Positions 27,187 through 39,754 of a stretch of DNA of 64,000 nt are shown here, piece by piece. Below the pieces are notes generated by a model, which worked only from the letters and a program-made list of their open reading frames with translations, ran no database searches and was not told the DNA's origin. The translations under genes were made by a program, and so were the position numbers. The DNA is from Istiophorus platypterus (lineage: Eukaryota; Chordata; Actinopteri; Istiophoriformes; Istiophoridae). The stretch's first letter is position 1; each line of letters opens with the position of its first letter. The stretch is taken from assembly GCA_016859345.1 (NCBI GenBank), contig CM029134.1:10713560-10777559 (forward strand). Direction: 5' to 3'.

Positions 27187-27599
27187 TATGAGCACCAAAG
27201 GAGAAGTCTTGCATCCATCTTATCTGACAGCTCCCGACCTTCCACTAATCTCTGTATTTCTCACTATCTCACTCCCCATTACCTCACACATACGTACACA
27301 CACACAAAGGGAGAGGAGGCATGTGACCTGCCGCAGCATCAAAAGCCGGCTAGCTCATTCATCTGCTGCTGAATTGACAGGAAGTCAGACTCAGGACTCC
27401 ATCATCAGCTACTGCCCGAAATCTGCTTTCATTCTATCTGCATTCCCGCTTTAAAGTTCTCCAGTCCATGTTATGTCATCTCCGCATTTCTGATTTTGTG
27501 ACTGGTGTGGAATTTCATTTGTCTTCAATCGCTTGAGAAATGTGAGACTCTGTAAATTTCTAGAGAATTGTTTCTTTTTATTAGCCAAGCCAGCAGCGT

Positions 27600-28075
27600 T
27601 GCTCCAGGGACAGCAACGTCGGTCTGTCTGTCAGTCAGTCCGCTGCTTTGATCCAGAATGTCTCAACAAATACGGGAAGGAATGCTGTAATATTATGTAC
27701 AGACATTCATGGCTCCCAGAGGGTGAATCCTAATCATCTTTTTGACGGCCAGATTAATTATAAACAGATAACACCTCCAGGCCGGCCCTCATAAATGGAG
27801 GCTGGCGAATGAACAGATTATAAAGGACAATAGAGTTCAATGCAGTAAAAGTTAAAGTGGTACCAACAACCACAGCTGTGCTTCATGCTTGGTCCCAGTT
27901 AGCAAATGTTAGTATGCTAACATCATAAGCTCAGATGAACATGATAAACATAATCATCAGCATTTTAGCATTTTCACTGTGAGCTCATTAGCACGCTGAC
28001 ATCGGCATTCAAATCAGAATGTGCTATGAGTAAGTACGGAGCCACCAGCATGGCTACAGACTCTTGGTCCTGTTC
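27600..28075 (+). repeat. Interspersed repeat family R1, copy D
   Basis: Shares ATGTCTCAACAAATAC with copy C and the second-half signature (TTAGTATGCTAACAT, AACATGATAAACAT, CATGGCTACAGACTC). The middle (about 27,745-27,840) differs from copy C and may be a small insertion or replacement. Confidence 0.65.
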
Positions 28076-31000
28076 TTCTGCAGTTATTGTCACAGTCGGT
28101 GTTACTTTACATCAAACCAAACTTGTCCTGAAAGTGGTATATGGCTGTGCAATGAAAACATCAGCAGCATTTTACAAAGAAAGGGCTTTAAATGATGCCA
28201 TAACTCTCCTGTATGTTGCTACTGCAGAGAGGTGTAACTGCTGCTCTATATGTTATCCTCCGGATTTAAACCTTTGTCTCCAGAACAGCATCTGATTTAC
28301 CACCCGTTATCTTCTGCTTCCTCTATCTCTGAACAATCTGGTTTCGCTCGGGCTCCCAGCCCTGTTTAAGCGCACTTTGTCAACACAATGAGAGGAGGAC
28401 ATATTCCTCCCAGCCAAAGTACCCCAAAATTATGTATGTGTCATAAAGAGGGGGAAAAAGGCAAGACCTATTTATATGGCTGGTGTTGAAATTTCCTAAT
28501 TTCTTCAAGATGTTGAGATTCTTTATGGTTCAGATAAAAAGAAGTTACATTTTTTTCAAATGCAGCATATGTTTGTGATTACTGATTTATCTCCAGTGGA
28601 ACCCGCTCATGAGAAAGATGTCATGCACTGTGTGTAACTTGTTATAGAAACCTTGATAAATATCTGCCAAAACTGATTTCTAAGGTTAAAAATACTCTGG
28701 ACAAATTTGGGTTATGATATTTATGGCACAACTGTGGAGATATCAACCCAGAATACATTAAATTTCAGCGTAACCTTAGACTCGGATATCTGGATCTCGG
28801 TGATCAGCAAAACGAGGTTCACGACAATCCTCGATGTAATAACTATCTTGTTTGAGACCATGTTTTTAATTTTGTTTTGCTTAGCAATGTGAATTAATCC
28901 GTCAAACTTTAGGTGTGGTGACTACATTCCTGAACTGTGCAGTTCACATTTGACTGGAGATTAAGGTGATGAATGTCATTGTACATTGGTTTGTCCTGGC
29001 TCTGACAATGAGAGACAAAAAGAAAAATTCACAGAGCACATAGTCAACTTTTTTTTTTTTCTTTTCTTTTCTTACAAGTTGATCACGTGACCAGTTGCAT
29101 GTGGCAGGGGTGGCATCAAATATCAACTGCAGCGGCACATTTGGCGGCTAAAGATATGTATGCTGGTGGAGACAAAAACAGAGCTAAAAGCGGGTGAATA
29201 TCAGACTTATCTTCATCAAGTGCCCAGAAACACATCTTAAATGTGTTATAACCAGTAATTCTATGTTTGCTCAGTAATGCTAGCTACTTTTTTTCCCTTT
29301 TTTTCTTTTACCAGACTCTGCTTGGGAAATGAATAAAGAGTATGAAAGTATCAAAAGTACCACACTTTATTTGTTCTTTTCAGGGTTTTTTGAGCAAAAA
29401 TGAAGTTAGAAAACCTGCATGGGCAGAGCCAAAAAAAAAATTTAACTGTTTCAAAGCTGTAATTGAGGGGAAGTGGGAAGATTTGTAATCAACCTCCCCG
29501 GGCCTCTGCAGTGGCACAACAAAGAAAGGCTGCTCGAAGACTGGAAGGGAGTGATCCCATTGTGGCCAGTTGTTATTTACTTTCTGCAGAGCCTGACGGC
29601 TGTGTACAGGACTGCAGTGTGTATGAGTGACTAAATTCACAAAACCCTTGAATAAACTGTGTAAAAGGCCTAGGCTACTACTAATTAATTCTCCTTTCCT
29701 CTTGTTAGCTATGGCCCTTTCTTTTCTCTGCTTGTTTCCAAAGTTTTCGAATTATTTCTAACTATATACAACCTATTGTTTCTCTGTGGACCACATTAGA
29801 TAGACTCACAGGGCTCTGGTGCCTGCTGGCTGCTGCTCTTTAACTGATTTATATCCTAATGATAACCCTAAAAATCCACAGCAACCATTATGGTCACTTT
29901 AAAAATATCATCCTCCAGTCGGGGATACAGGGGTATGTGGATCACAATCACTGTACATCCCAACAATCCCAGAGCAGCAGAGGGAACACCCATGTCGTTT
30001 TTCCTCAGCTGTTTATTGTTCTTTAATCCATCGTGTTTTTCAGACCATTCAAACACTGCTACACAATTCGTTAAGTGTAATTTCTTTGGTTTTTCATTGC
30101 TGTGTGATTGATGTGTGCTGACTTAAGGAAAACAAATCTGTGAATCCCTGAAAGCCAAAACCCCCAAAAAATGATTCATCTGCCATAAGACCTCACTGAT
30201 GTGATTATTTCACATCGATTAGATTCTAATTCAGCCCATCCTCCAACTCTTGTTTGGCACAGATGTGGCACTGGGCAACAGCCAGGCTCGGAAGGTGGTT
30301 TTCAGGAAAGCATCCGTGTTCGGCCACGGTGCCCTGCCTTCCCCTCTGCCTGAGCTCCTCTGACTCACACACCGAACACTGTTGCCAGGGCTACCATTTA
30401 TTTATTAATATTGGTCCATAACTTTGAGCCTCATCACCGGGCTACTGCACGGCCAATGGTTTGGCACAGGCACTGAGTCACACACACACACAAACGCAGA
30501 TGCATGCAAACACACACATGCAGAAACGACTTTGCATCCAGTTGGTGTGGGTTTTTACCGAGTGCACCTTTGATAAAGCGAGATTTTGTTGAGGAACAGG
30601 GTGTTCACTGAGACGGGAGAGAGAACTGGAAGTGGAATGCGTTGGACACTAGCAGCCCCTTGTGGTCATGTTTGGCAAAGTGGTGAAGTTTTGTCTCATT
30701 TGACCTCATCCCCTGCCCAGGCTCACCACTTTGTGACATAGATCCATGCCTCATACTAACCCTGATCAGATTTTGAAGTAGTGTGCACACCGGAAAAATG
30801 ACAATAACGAAGAAGTAAAACTTAGGAGTGAGGTATGAAAGATCGTGAGTAGTTACCAAGAAATGAGTGCGTAATGAATCAGGTATGGCTTGATAACTGA
30901 TGAACTACTGATCAATACTTTACAAATAGCGATCAACCAAGGGTTGAATATCAGTCAAAGATAAGTTGTCTGTTATTATATACTGGGATCTGTTTTTGTT

Positions 31001-31792
31001 TTTTGGATAGGTTTTTTTGCATTTATTCATCAATTTAAAACATTTTATGCATTATTTACGTTGCAGTATTGGAATCGGTTTTAAATGATGTGTAAGCATA
31101 TATGTACATTGTGTATGTGTATGCAAATACTATACCATAATAATAATTTTATTCTTACAGCACCCTATCGAACATTAATAAATTTTTCAAAGAGCAAAGA
31201 ACCACAGAAGATTAAAATAGACATAAAATAAGATATATGCTGTTCGTGTACTGTTTCTATTTATGATTATTTTTTATCATTATCAATATTATTATCACTA
31301 CTTTCTTCCTTTTATTATTCTTATGTTTTGTTTTTATAACTTAAAGGCCACATCAATCAATTAATCAAAATTACTTTATAACAGAGTTATAAGGTAAACT
31401 CACACCATGCGTAGCGTCAATATATCTTTTGTCAAGACTCTAGTTGTGCTTGAATCACAGCTTCCTCATTCTCCTATTCATTGTGTTGCAGCTTTTAGGG
31501 TGGAAAAAAATATATACCTTTATTGTTCTCATTAGTGCAAGGAGTCTGGTGATCTCTGCTGACCTTCAACCCGAGCGGGGGTCTACTCAGCCAAACATAA
31601 AATAAATCATGGATATAAAATACCTGTGGGGGGAGATAAATCTTTGGAAGAAACCACCTTCTCTCTTTGAGGTACAGTGACCCTCCTAAGATGGAGCTTG
31701 ATTGACATCTGTGAAGTTTTCTGTCAGGTGCATAATCTGTCATCTTGCTAAATGTATCTGCTGCAGGATTGTCCAGTTGTTTGTGTGAGAAA

Positions 31793-31795
<3 letters not shown>

Positions 31796-31874
<79 letters not shown>
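31796..31874. repeat. Long perfect (CA)n microsatellite
   Basis: About 39 uninterrupted CA units, the longest perfect dinucleotide tract in the window. Confidence 0.95.
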
Positions 31875-31878
<4 letters not shown>

Positions 31879-32499
31879 CCTAACAATATGAATTTCTCTG
31901 TGGACTTAATAATTAACAATGGAACACTTACACCCCCAACTGGTAACTAGGTGTTACTAAATGCTGATACAGAATCTGTTTCAGCACTTTGTTGTCTACA
32001 TCAAGCAAGTGTTCTCAGTCTGCTCATTCCAACTACACCTTAACTTCATCACTTCTGTCATGCACACACAACATTCAGTGCAAAAAAGACTTAGCAGTGA
32101 CAGTATTACACTTCCCTCTCAGTGAATTCAGACTCAGAGCCTGCAGTTGGATGTTGGATTGGAGATGGGGTTATTGAAGTGTCTATGATCAGAAGAAGTT
32201 GTTGTGGTAGCAGCAGGCGTTTGCAGAAGTTTCACAGCAGAGTTGCATATGAGTATTTCAGCAGCAGCGTATCAGACAGATGTTGCAGCAAGTAGAGGCT
32301 TGTGTGTGAGGTTAGCAATGCAACTAGAGTTGTCCACCTAACTCCCAGGATTAAAAGTTAATTTAAGTTGGTTAAGCACTTAAAATGAAAAAAAAGCTCC
32401 GATACAAGAAATTGATTCACATGAATCCGAATGAACAAGTAAGAAAAGGTTGCTAAGGCCTCAGTTTAAGTGAAATAGTGATCCCTGGCATCTCAGCAG

Positions 32500-32615
32500 A
32501 TTTTCTTTCGGCTTTTCCCTTTAGGGGTCGCCACAGCGAATCAGTGTCCTCCATCTAACCCTGTCTTCTGCATCCTCTTCTCTCAAACCAACTACCTTCA
32601 TGTCCATACATAAGA
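32500..32615 (-). mobile_element. 3'-terminal fragment of a non-LTR retrotransposon
   Basis: The - strand reads DMKVVGLREEDAEDRVRWR followed by TLIRCGDP and a stop, which I recognise as the C-terminal end of a LINE polyprotein that is very common in fish genomes. The + strand shows GGGGTCGCCACAGCGAATCA, its DNA hallmark. Only about 115 bp remain, so it is a dead 5'-truncated piece. Clade assignment is not certain. Confidence 0.65.
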
Positions 32616-33170
32616 AAACATATGCAAAGAGAATAAAACACGCAAATGAATAAAACCACTCCATTACTTTGACAAGATATAGAAGGAACTGAGAAAAGAA
32701 AACACAAGCAAATACAGAAACACTGTGAATCACAGAGTACACAACAGAAATAAATGGAAAAAAGACTCATTAATTCTCTTAATAGAAGTAAATTACTGTT
32801 GTACCCTTTTAGTTTAAACAACCTGATTGCATAGTTCAGGTATTATCTACCATTATTTGCATGATCGGCTCATTTGGTTGTGTTTTCTGTTTTTAGATCA
32901 TGTTTTTTTTTTTTTCTAGATGCAGTGCATGTTTTGTCAAATTGATGAAGAAGTTGTATTGATTTTCTTGTGTTATGTCTCTTTACATGTGTTTTCTCAA
33001 GCCCGAGCTGCTAAATGCAGGATAGCAAAGAACAATAATATGTACGTCTATAGTTTGGCCTATTTTGGCAAAAATCTGAGTATACTGCTGGTGGACAGCA
33101 GTGTAGTGAATTATGCCACAGAGATACTCTGAGAATTTTCCAAGGAAATCTCAATACATTTTTAATAAAT

Positions 33171-34800
33171 AATTCAATTCTATAAAATTTTATTTATATA
33201 GCACCATATTATAAGAGAGGCTATCTCAGGGCACTTTTCATATAGAGCAGGTCTGGACCGTTACATTTATTATTCAGCGAGAACCAACAATTCCCCCAAC
33301 AATTCCCCCATGAGCAAGTGTGGCGATTAAGTAAAATAGTAAGAGTAATAGGGAAGTAGGTGGTTTGCAGTTGTAGAACCAGACTCTGCAGCATCAGAGG
33401 CAAAAAACCTACAGAAAGCGACAAGAGCAGAGAGGAAAGAGACAAGAAAGCAAGACAGGAAGAAGAATGCTCAGTAATGAGCATTTTTGACATATTATTG
33501 CAGACGGAAAGAGAGGAGTAGGTGGAGGAGAGAGGAGCTTGGTGCATCATGGGAAGTCCCCCAGCAGTCAAGGCCGATAGCAGCATAACTGAGGGATGGT
33601 TCAAGCTGAGCCTGAGCCAACCCTAACTATAAACCTTATCAGAAAGGAAAGTTTTAAGCTGACTCTTAAACATGGTGAGGATGTTGGCCTCCTGGACCCA
33701 AAATGGAAGGTGGTCTCACAGCAGAGGAGGCTGGTAACCGAAGGCACCAATTTAGAGGAACCACAAGTACGCCCGAAATTCTGGGAACGCAGTGTTCTAG
33801 TGGAGAAATAAGACCCTGTAGTGGAAAATTTATCTTAGTTTTAAATGCTCATGCTAGATGCTAATCTACAATGTTTTACGAGTAGATAAGAAATGTCTAA
33901 GATGTCTGTGTTACCTATTAGCATTTATGCGTTTCTGCATTCCAACCTGGAAATGTTACTGTGACATTCATTACTGTGTATGACACGATTCAGGCCTGAG
34001 TGAACAACCACTACCTCATCTTTCTCTTCTGAACAAACAGAATACCCTTTGTCTCTCTTAGCCTGATGGACTGAAACACCCATTGCCATCCTTTCCCACC
34101 CTCCTTCCTTTACTCCCTTATCTGTGCAAAACTATAAAACTCATGTGTATCCTTCTCATTAGGGGGACTCTCCCTCAGCAGACTCTCTCGCTCTGTTGGC
34201 GGATTCCCTCCTTCTTGCAAGAATGAAATACAAAAAAGACAGTTTGGTCTGTTGAATTCTTTACTTCACACTCACTATAGAAAATTGCTACCAAAGTACT
34301 TTGAGCCCTTTAAGATAAGATTACCATTAAGGGCTTTGTAGGTGAGGAAGAGGATTTTAAAGTTGATTCTGGGTTTAAACAGTGAGCCAGAGTAGAGAAA
34401 CTAACAGAGGAGAAATATGATTTCCTTATCTGGTTCTTGTCGATACTTTCACTGCAGCATTCTGGATCAGCTGGAGAGTGTTTAAAGTTTTGCAAGGTGT
34501 AGCCCGATAACGATGTGTCGCAATAATTGAGCCAAGAAATGAAAAAAAGCATGTATTAGTTTTTCTGCATCACTCTGAGACAGAATATGGATGAGTTTTG
34601 CAATGATACATAGGTGAAAAAAGGCAGTTCTTGAAGTTTGTTTTATGTGGGAGTTAAAGGACACATCCTGATCAGAGACAACTCCAGGATTCTTAACGGT
34701 GGTGCTAGAGGCCAGAGCAATGCTATCTAGGGAAGTGTATCATTAGATAATGTGTTTCTGATGGGTTGTGGGCCAAGTACAATAATTTCAGTTTTGTCTG
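33171..34800 (-). mobile_element. Degenerate non-LTR retrotransposon (L2/CR1-like), 3' part, interrupted by an LTR
   Basis: Read on the - strand from 34,800 leftward, broken frames contain KTEIIVLGP, TAFFHLCIIAKL, LSQSDAEKLIHAF and RINFKILFLTYKALNG. These are ordered landmarks of the C-terminal reverse transcriptase region of L2/CR1-like elements, with frameshifts between them. The 3' end at 33,171-33,200 reads TGCTATATAAATAAA on the - strand, the usual tail of fish L2-type LINEs. It is a non-functional relic. The stretch 33,817-34,293 is foreign to it. Confidence 0.75.
33817..34293 (+). mobile_element. Probable solo LTR nested in the LINE relic
   Basis: The sequence breaks the LINE, which resumes at CTTTGAGCCCTTTAAGATA. 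It starts TGTAGTGG and ends GCTACCA (TG...CA type). It contains a TATA box TATAAAA at 34133-34139, then a CT-rich leader and AATGAAATACAAAAAAGAC followed by a T-rich stretch, as in the U3-R-U5 layout of an LTR. No internal gag/pol region is present, so it looks like a recombined solo LTR. I could not identify a clean target-site duplication, and exact ends are uncertain. Confidence 0.5.
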
Positions 34801-37800
34801 TTAATTAATAAATGCTGCAATTAATGGGACAGCAAAAATCCTGCCTGAACATGCCCACAGACTTCACTCCATTACGTAAAGTAAAACTATGACTCAGTCT
34901 CCAAAAGGATCCTCGAGAGTCACCGCCTGCCACTTCCCATTAACAGTTTATAGCCAAGGAGTTAAAGTTGCATAATCACCTTTACTGCTTGTCCATCTAC
35001 TTCTCTTTACTATTTGTTATCAGGGAATTATGTAAACTAAACAGGCTTTATGACCAATACTAGGTTTTATATATGCAGTTTCTCATGTCAGTGCACAATA
35101 ACAGATGGTTGTCAAACATTAACAGCTGTATATCAACCCCCCCCCCCGCGCTTTGGTCTTTGGTCCAAGGTCGAAGCCGTAGAGAGGCTTTACTGAACTC
35201 ATTGTTTAGTTGAGTGCAGAACATAGTTCCTAATACTTGCAGCAACCTTAGTTTACCCCAACTGCAGAGAAAACCAGGGGTTTTATTTGAACCAGGATTA
35301 TAGAAGACACGAGCATCTATTTATACCCTATTCTATAAAGATAGAAAAAGAAAAATTTCTTATACTCTGATCTGCTCCTGTACATTTACATTGCATTGAT
35401 TTCATCAGCACAGCGTAAGTTATTTCAAACTCACCATTCTACTGAGCTGAGTTCCTCTTCGGCCGTTTTTTTTTTTTCACTTTGCAGATATCTTTAAATC
35501 CTCCCAGCCAGTAAAAAGAACATCTGTTTCCTTAAGGAAGGTCTGAATGCTCCAATTCATTCTATTGGCACCATGAACATCGGGCCAAGATTTCATGGTA
35601 ACGTTTCCCATAGATGTTGAAATATTTCAATCAAAACCACAATGGAGGCTTGTTGTTTTTCCTTTGTGAGAATGAGTCACCTTTGCCAATCAAGATGGAG
35701 AAGTAAGTAGAAAAGGAGGCGATGTAGACAGTGCAATAAGGGGAATCATAAGGTAAATCTGTCCTCCATCTGCTTATGTCTGCAGCAGAGTTTGTCAACA
35801 TACTAGGATTGCTGCACATGAGAAGCCACGATTTCACATCGAACCTGAAATCAGAGAACTAAAAACTAGACTAAAGGCGTTACCCTCAGTTGAAACCTCT
35901 ACAAACCCACTGTGCACTACCTGCTCTGCACCAAACAGCAGAATGACTGTAAATGGTGGACATAGTGGAGAACTTAGCAGCTAAGGAGCCAGGTGATGGT
36001 AGAGCGCATGCGTCAGGTGAACAGAAATATAAATCCAAATGTTGTGCCAGATTTGTAAATGTTCAAAGAGTTACCAAAAAGTTTTCAACACACCTTAACT
36101 TGCTCCGACCCCCCCAAAGAAAAACAGCCATTGCAGATTTAAACTAAACCTTTTCAGGGAGTTTAATTGAGATCACAATCTCTTTTGCAGGTGAGACCTG
36201 AGATCAATTACATATAGACAAGATCAGAGCTAGACAAGTAAGCTACACAAAACGATCATCAGACACTCAGACATGCTACTTAAAACAATCACAGATATTA
36301 TTTGCGCCTTTCTAGTTTTTGTGGGTCCGGGAGGATTCCAGGGTTGTTCTACAAACCCCCATCTGAGCAGGGATTCAGCCACAATTTGCTGCTCTAATTT
36401 GAGCTATGCAAATCATGGGGTTATGTTCAGGCATGCACTGTACTTAAAATGTAGTTGGATCAAAAGCCTTGATCAGTGGAACACGTGTGGCTAAGCTTTG
36501 TACTGAGGTGTCATGTTCAACACCTGCCCCTTTCATCACGACTCTGTCTGACACCGGGACAAAAGACCCGCTTTGGACTGTCCTCTCACTATTTGCACAG
36601 CAGATGAACGGAAGAAAAACCGTATTCACGCATTTGGAGATATTATATGGTTATGCTGATTCCTTCATTGTTATTCTATTATGAACCAATTAAATTTTTT
36701 TTTCTTCATAGCAACAGGGATCTTGGCTTTCAGATTATTAGTAGCAGACTATTCTTACAGTTGTAGAGTATAAAGTCAGTCAGGATTGTGTCAAAACATA
36801 AAATACAACAATGTGAACGCAAGGCCAATCTGTGCTATCTCCTTTTTCTCAGCGTAGAGTCTGTCCACACTGGATGAATTTGTAAACACATCTGTCTCTA
36901 TCCTTCCAGCCCTCCTTGCAGACTAAAATGAGATGCACAACTTTTTCTGTAATCATGCATTTTATATGTCAATATAATTGCCCGCACATTCCAAATTTTG
37001 TCATTAACCTGCCTCTGTGTTCATTTTGCCAACATCCCAACCGTGAAATATTGATTTGGTCAGGTTGGCTTTCTGTCCCACTCTTAACCAGATGTTGGCT
37101 GTGATGCAATTTGTTGTTTGGCAACTGATAAGAGGGTGTGGATGAAGAGATTTAGCACTTTTCATGTTGTTCAGCTGTTCCACTGTGGACAGAGGTCTTT
37201 ACAAAATGACCCGGGAAACCGGCTGATGTGGGCTTAAATTTTTTCACATGAAAACAACGTTCAGAAAATTAGATGGCTAGACACAATCTTAGTCTGTAAG
37301 TTCCCCGGGGCTGCTACACATGGAAAGTTTTTAAAAATCATCTACAATGCTAAGAATGAAGATGCATGTGCTTTCAAATGTGACGGGGGAAAAGAGGGTT
37401 GAGCTGCTGTTTTCCTCTTCTCTTCCGCTGGCCCTCAGGGGAAGTAGTCTGTGATTCCCGTGTATGTCATTCTGATGTCAAACTGCGTAGCAGAGTGCAT
37501 CCGTGGAATTTTACTGAATGTGATTGTGAAATACCCAACATAATAACTGGTCACTTTATATCTAAAAATACTGTTGCACTTACAAAATGGGTTTTACTTT
37601 GAGGGGGACACTAGAATTATATTGATTTATGAAAAATGTATTATTTTCTTTTATTTTTTGTTGCTGTCGTCAAAGTCCTGAATAGCAATCAGCATGTCTT
37701 TAGCACATGCAGGACTAACTAACAAACAAAAAAAACCCTCATCTTCACATAGCACCAAAGGTTTTTCATTATCACACACTGTAACCAGCATGTTGTGGTG

Positions 37801-37859
37801 TCGTATAACCTCTTTTTAAACACAGAAATCTCCTTTATTCGTTGCTGTTGGTGGCCTGG
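34801..37859. other. Gene-free flank, nothing recognised
   Basis: No exon, RNA or confident transposon. A run of nine C lies near 35139-35147. Confidence 0.55.
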
Positions 37860-38030
37860 AGGCTCTACTTGGTGTGGAACCATTAGCGTTACTTAAACAT
37901 GTTAAACATTATACCTCCTAAACATCATCAGCATGATAGCATGTTGTAAGCGTTTAGCTCAAAGCACTGCTACAGACTCACTAACATGGCTGCAGGCTCT
38001 TTTTATTGTAACACACAAGCAACATTTTAT
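37860..38030 (+). repeat. Interspersed repeat family R1, copy E (3' half only)
   Basis: AACATTATACCTCCTAAACA, GCGTTTAGCTCAAAGCACTG and AACATGGCTGCAGGCTCTTT match the second half of copies C and D. Confidence 0.65.
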
Positions 38031-39474
38031 GGGACTGAACTTTTAGTTTTGTTTAACATAAAGGACTGTGATACTTAACCAAATTCACATTTTTCTGTCA
38101 TGTTCATTAAGTTAGACAACAGATACCTTTGTTACTTGCTAAGATGCGATGAAGTCTACTCTTAGTGGAAAAAAAGGTCTTAATTAAGACACACAACGCT
38201 GTGATCACTGGATATTAGCCACGTTATATCACAGATAATGTCTTATGTAAACACTACAGCACCATAGCCAGTTGCTGTAGTTACGATCAAAGCCAGTGAA
38301 AACACAGACGGGTTACGGGTTAAAAATGTATTCACATAAAGTGGTTGAAATATCAATAAATTACAAGCTGTATGTACATAAACCTGCTGGACCGGATTAA
38401 TAAACCAGCAGCAACAGACCACCCCAAGACTCCATAGAGGCTTTAATCGTATGAATGCCCAGTATCACTGATAATAATGATCTTTATTTGTTGCATTTCA
38501 CACAGGGGAAAAAAATTAACACCTGTGGCAAATGGAAAAAAAAACTTCTGGAGGATTTATCTCCTCCTTCTGGACTGCATGTCGGATGGCCGCGTATCAT
38601 CAGAAAGCCACCTCCCCTCACACGCTGAATAAAGGGGGCCGTAGCCGACCATTTCTGTAATTTTACTGACAGCCTGACTTTCACTCCCTCCTCACTCAGT
38701 GATTGGCCCAGTGTGTGGAGGTAAGAGAGGAGCAAGGCATTATGCTTCTCTCTCTAGCTCTCGTTTTTTTTCATTTGGTACATCTGTCACCTTTAATGAG
38801 AACAGCCAACAGCAACACTATAAATGTCTTCAAGAAAAGACTGTCTTAAAATATGCCCTAATATCCCCGGTTTTAAACGATACTGCCTCCTCCTCCCCTC
38901 TTCTTCTTTTTAGCCAAGTGCCATTATACACTTGGACTGAAGACAAGGATTAGAAAACAAAAAAACCTAAAGCAAAAACGTTTAAATGGAAATCTCTACA
39001 GGATTACAAGGACTTGCTTATAATCTTAGGATTTGCAGATACAGACATATACGTGCATTTATGTGCAAACGTCTGAAAACTGCACTGTATGTCAACAGCC
39101 TTGTCTATGTTGTTAAGTGTGATACTGCTGAACCTGAATCTCCCATTTATCTGCACAAATAAATCAAAAAAAATAATACGAGTGTTTTTATGTAATCGAA
39201 AAAACATATGTGCTGGATAGTTGTGCATCCTAGTCAGAGTTCCTAACCCCTCATCTCTGAGCTACATCCTGATACAATAATTTCAGAAAAATGTTCTGCA
39301 ACTGAGTCAGATGGTCGGAAGAAATTAATAATTTGTCATGGTGGAGGGAAACACTGTATTTTAGATCATTTTCTCAAAAAAAGACATGTTTCTGAGTCCC
39401 ATGTTATTCCCCCAAAACCACTGGCCATGATTGGTATCAGAGGGCCGCAGGGAGAGGACACAGTGTGTGGTGGC
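38031..39474. other. Immediate upstream region of xpnpep2
   Basis: No recognisable TATA box or coding sequence. The last part carries the polypurine tract listed separately. Transcription start of xpnpep2 probably lies within a few hundred bp of 39,706 but cannot be placed from sequence alone. Confidence 0.45.
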
Positions 39475-39514
39475 AGAGGAGGAGGAGGAGGAGGAGGAGG
39501 AGGAGGAGGAGGAG

Positions 39515-39546
<32 letters not shown>
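39475..39546 (+). repeat. Purine-only (GGA)n/(GA)n tract upstream of xpnpep2
   Basis: About 70 bp of uninterrupted purines: roughly thirteen GGA units followed by about ten GA units. It ends 160 bp before the xpnpep2 start codon, so it is in the promoter or 5' UTR. Such mirror-symmetric polypurine DNA can form triplex structures in vitro; any effect here is inference. Confidence 0.9.
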
Positions 39547-39705
39547 CAGGACAGTTGTGCCCTTACCAGCAGACACCCACACACACTTTCTTACATACAC
39601 TGCGTACACGTCGGAGTACCTGCTTTGTAGCCTCTGTGTGTTTGTGCGTTTGTGCGTGTGTGTGTGTGTGTTTGGATCTGTTCGTGACGGACTCATAGTG
39701 CCAAG

Positions 39706-39754
39706 ATGCCTTCCCATGGCTGGCTACTGGCTCTGTCTCTGGCAGCACTGGCAG
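39706..39754 (+). CDS. xpnpep2: xpnpep2 exon 1: start codon and signal peptide
   Basis: The ATG is followed by a short hydrophobic stretch (MPSHGWLLALSLAALAG), a classic secretory signal. The donor is GCAG|GTAAAG. The start is chosen because it gives a signal peptide joined in frame to exon 2. No other in-frame ATG with such a leader lies nearby. Confidence 0.88.

Larger units (their letters stand above)
20346..33170. other. Gene-free flank holding repeats listed separately
   Basis: Between the listed repeats I see no exon with splice signals and no RNA gene. It is the densest microsatellite region of the window, with four long CA/GT tracts between 23.5 and 31.9 kb. Confidence 0.55.

Noticed and set aside
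39361..39717. 118-codon frame on the - strand with poly-Ser
   Set aside because: Shadow of the same purine tract on the opposite strand.
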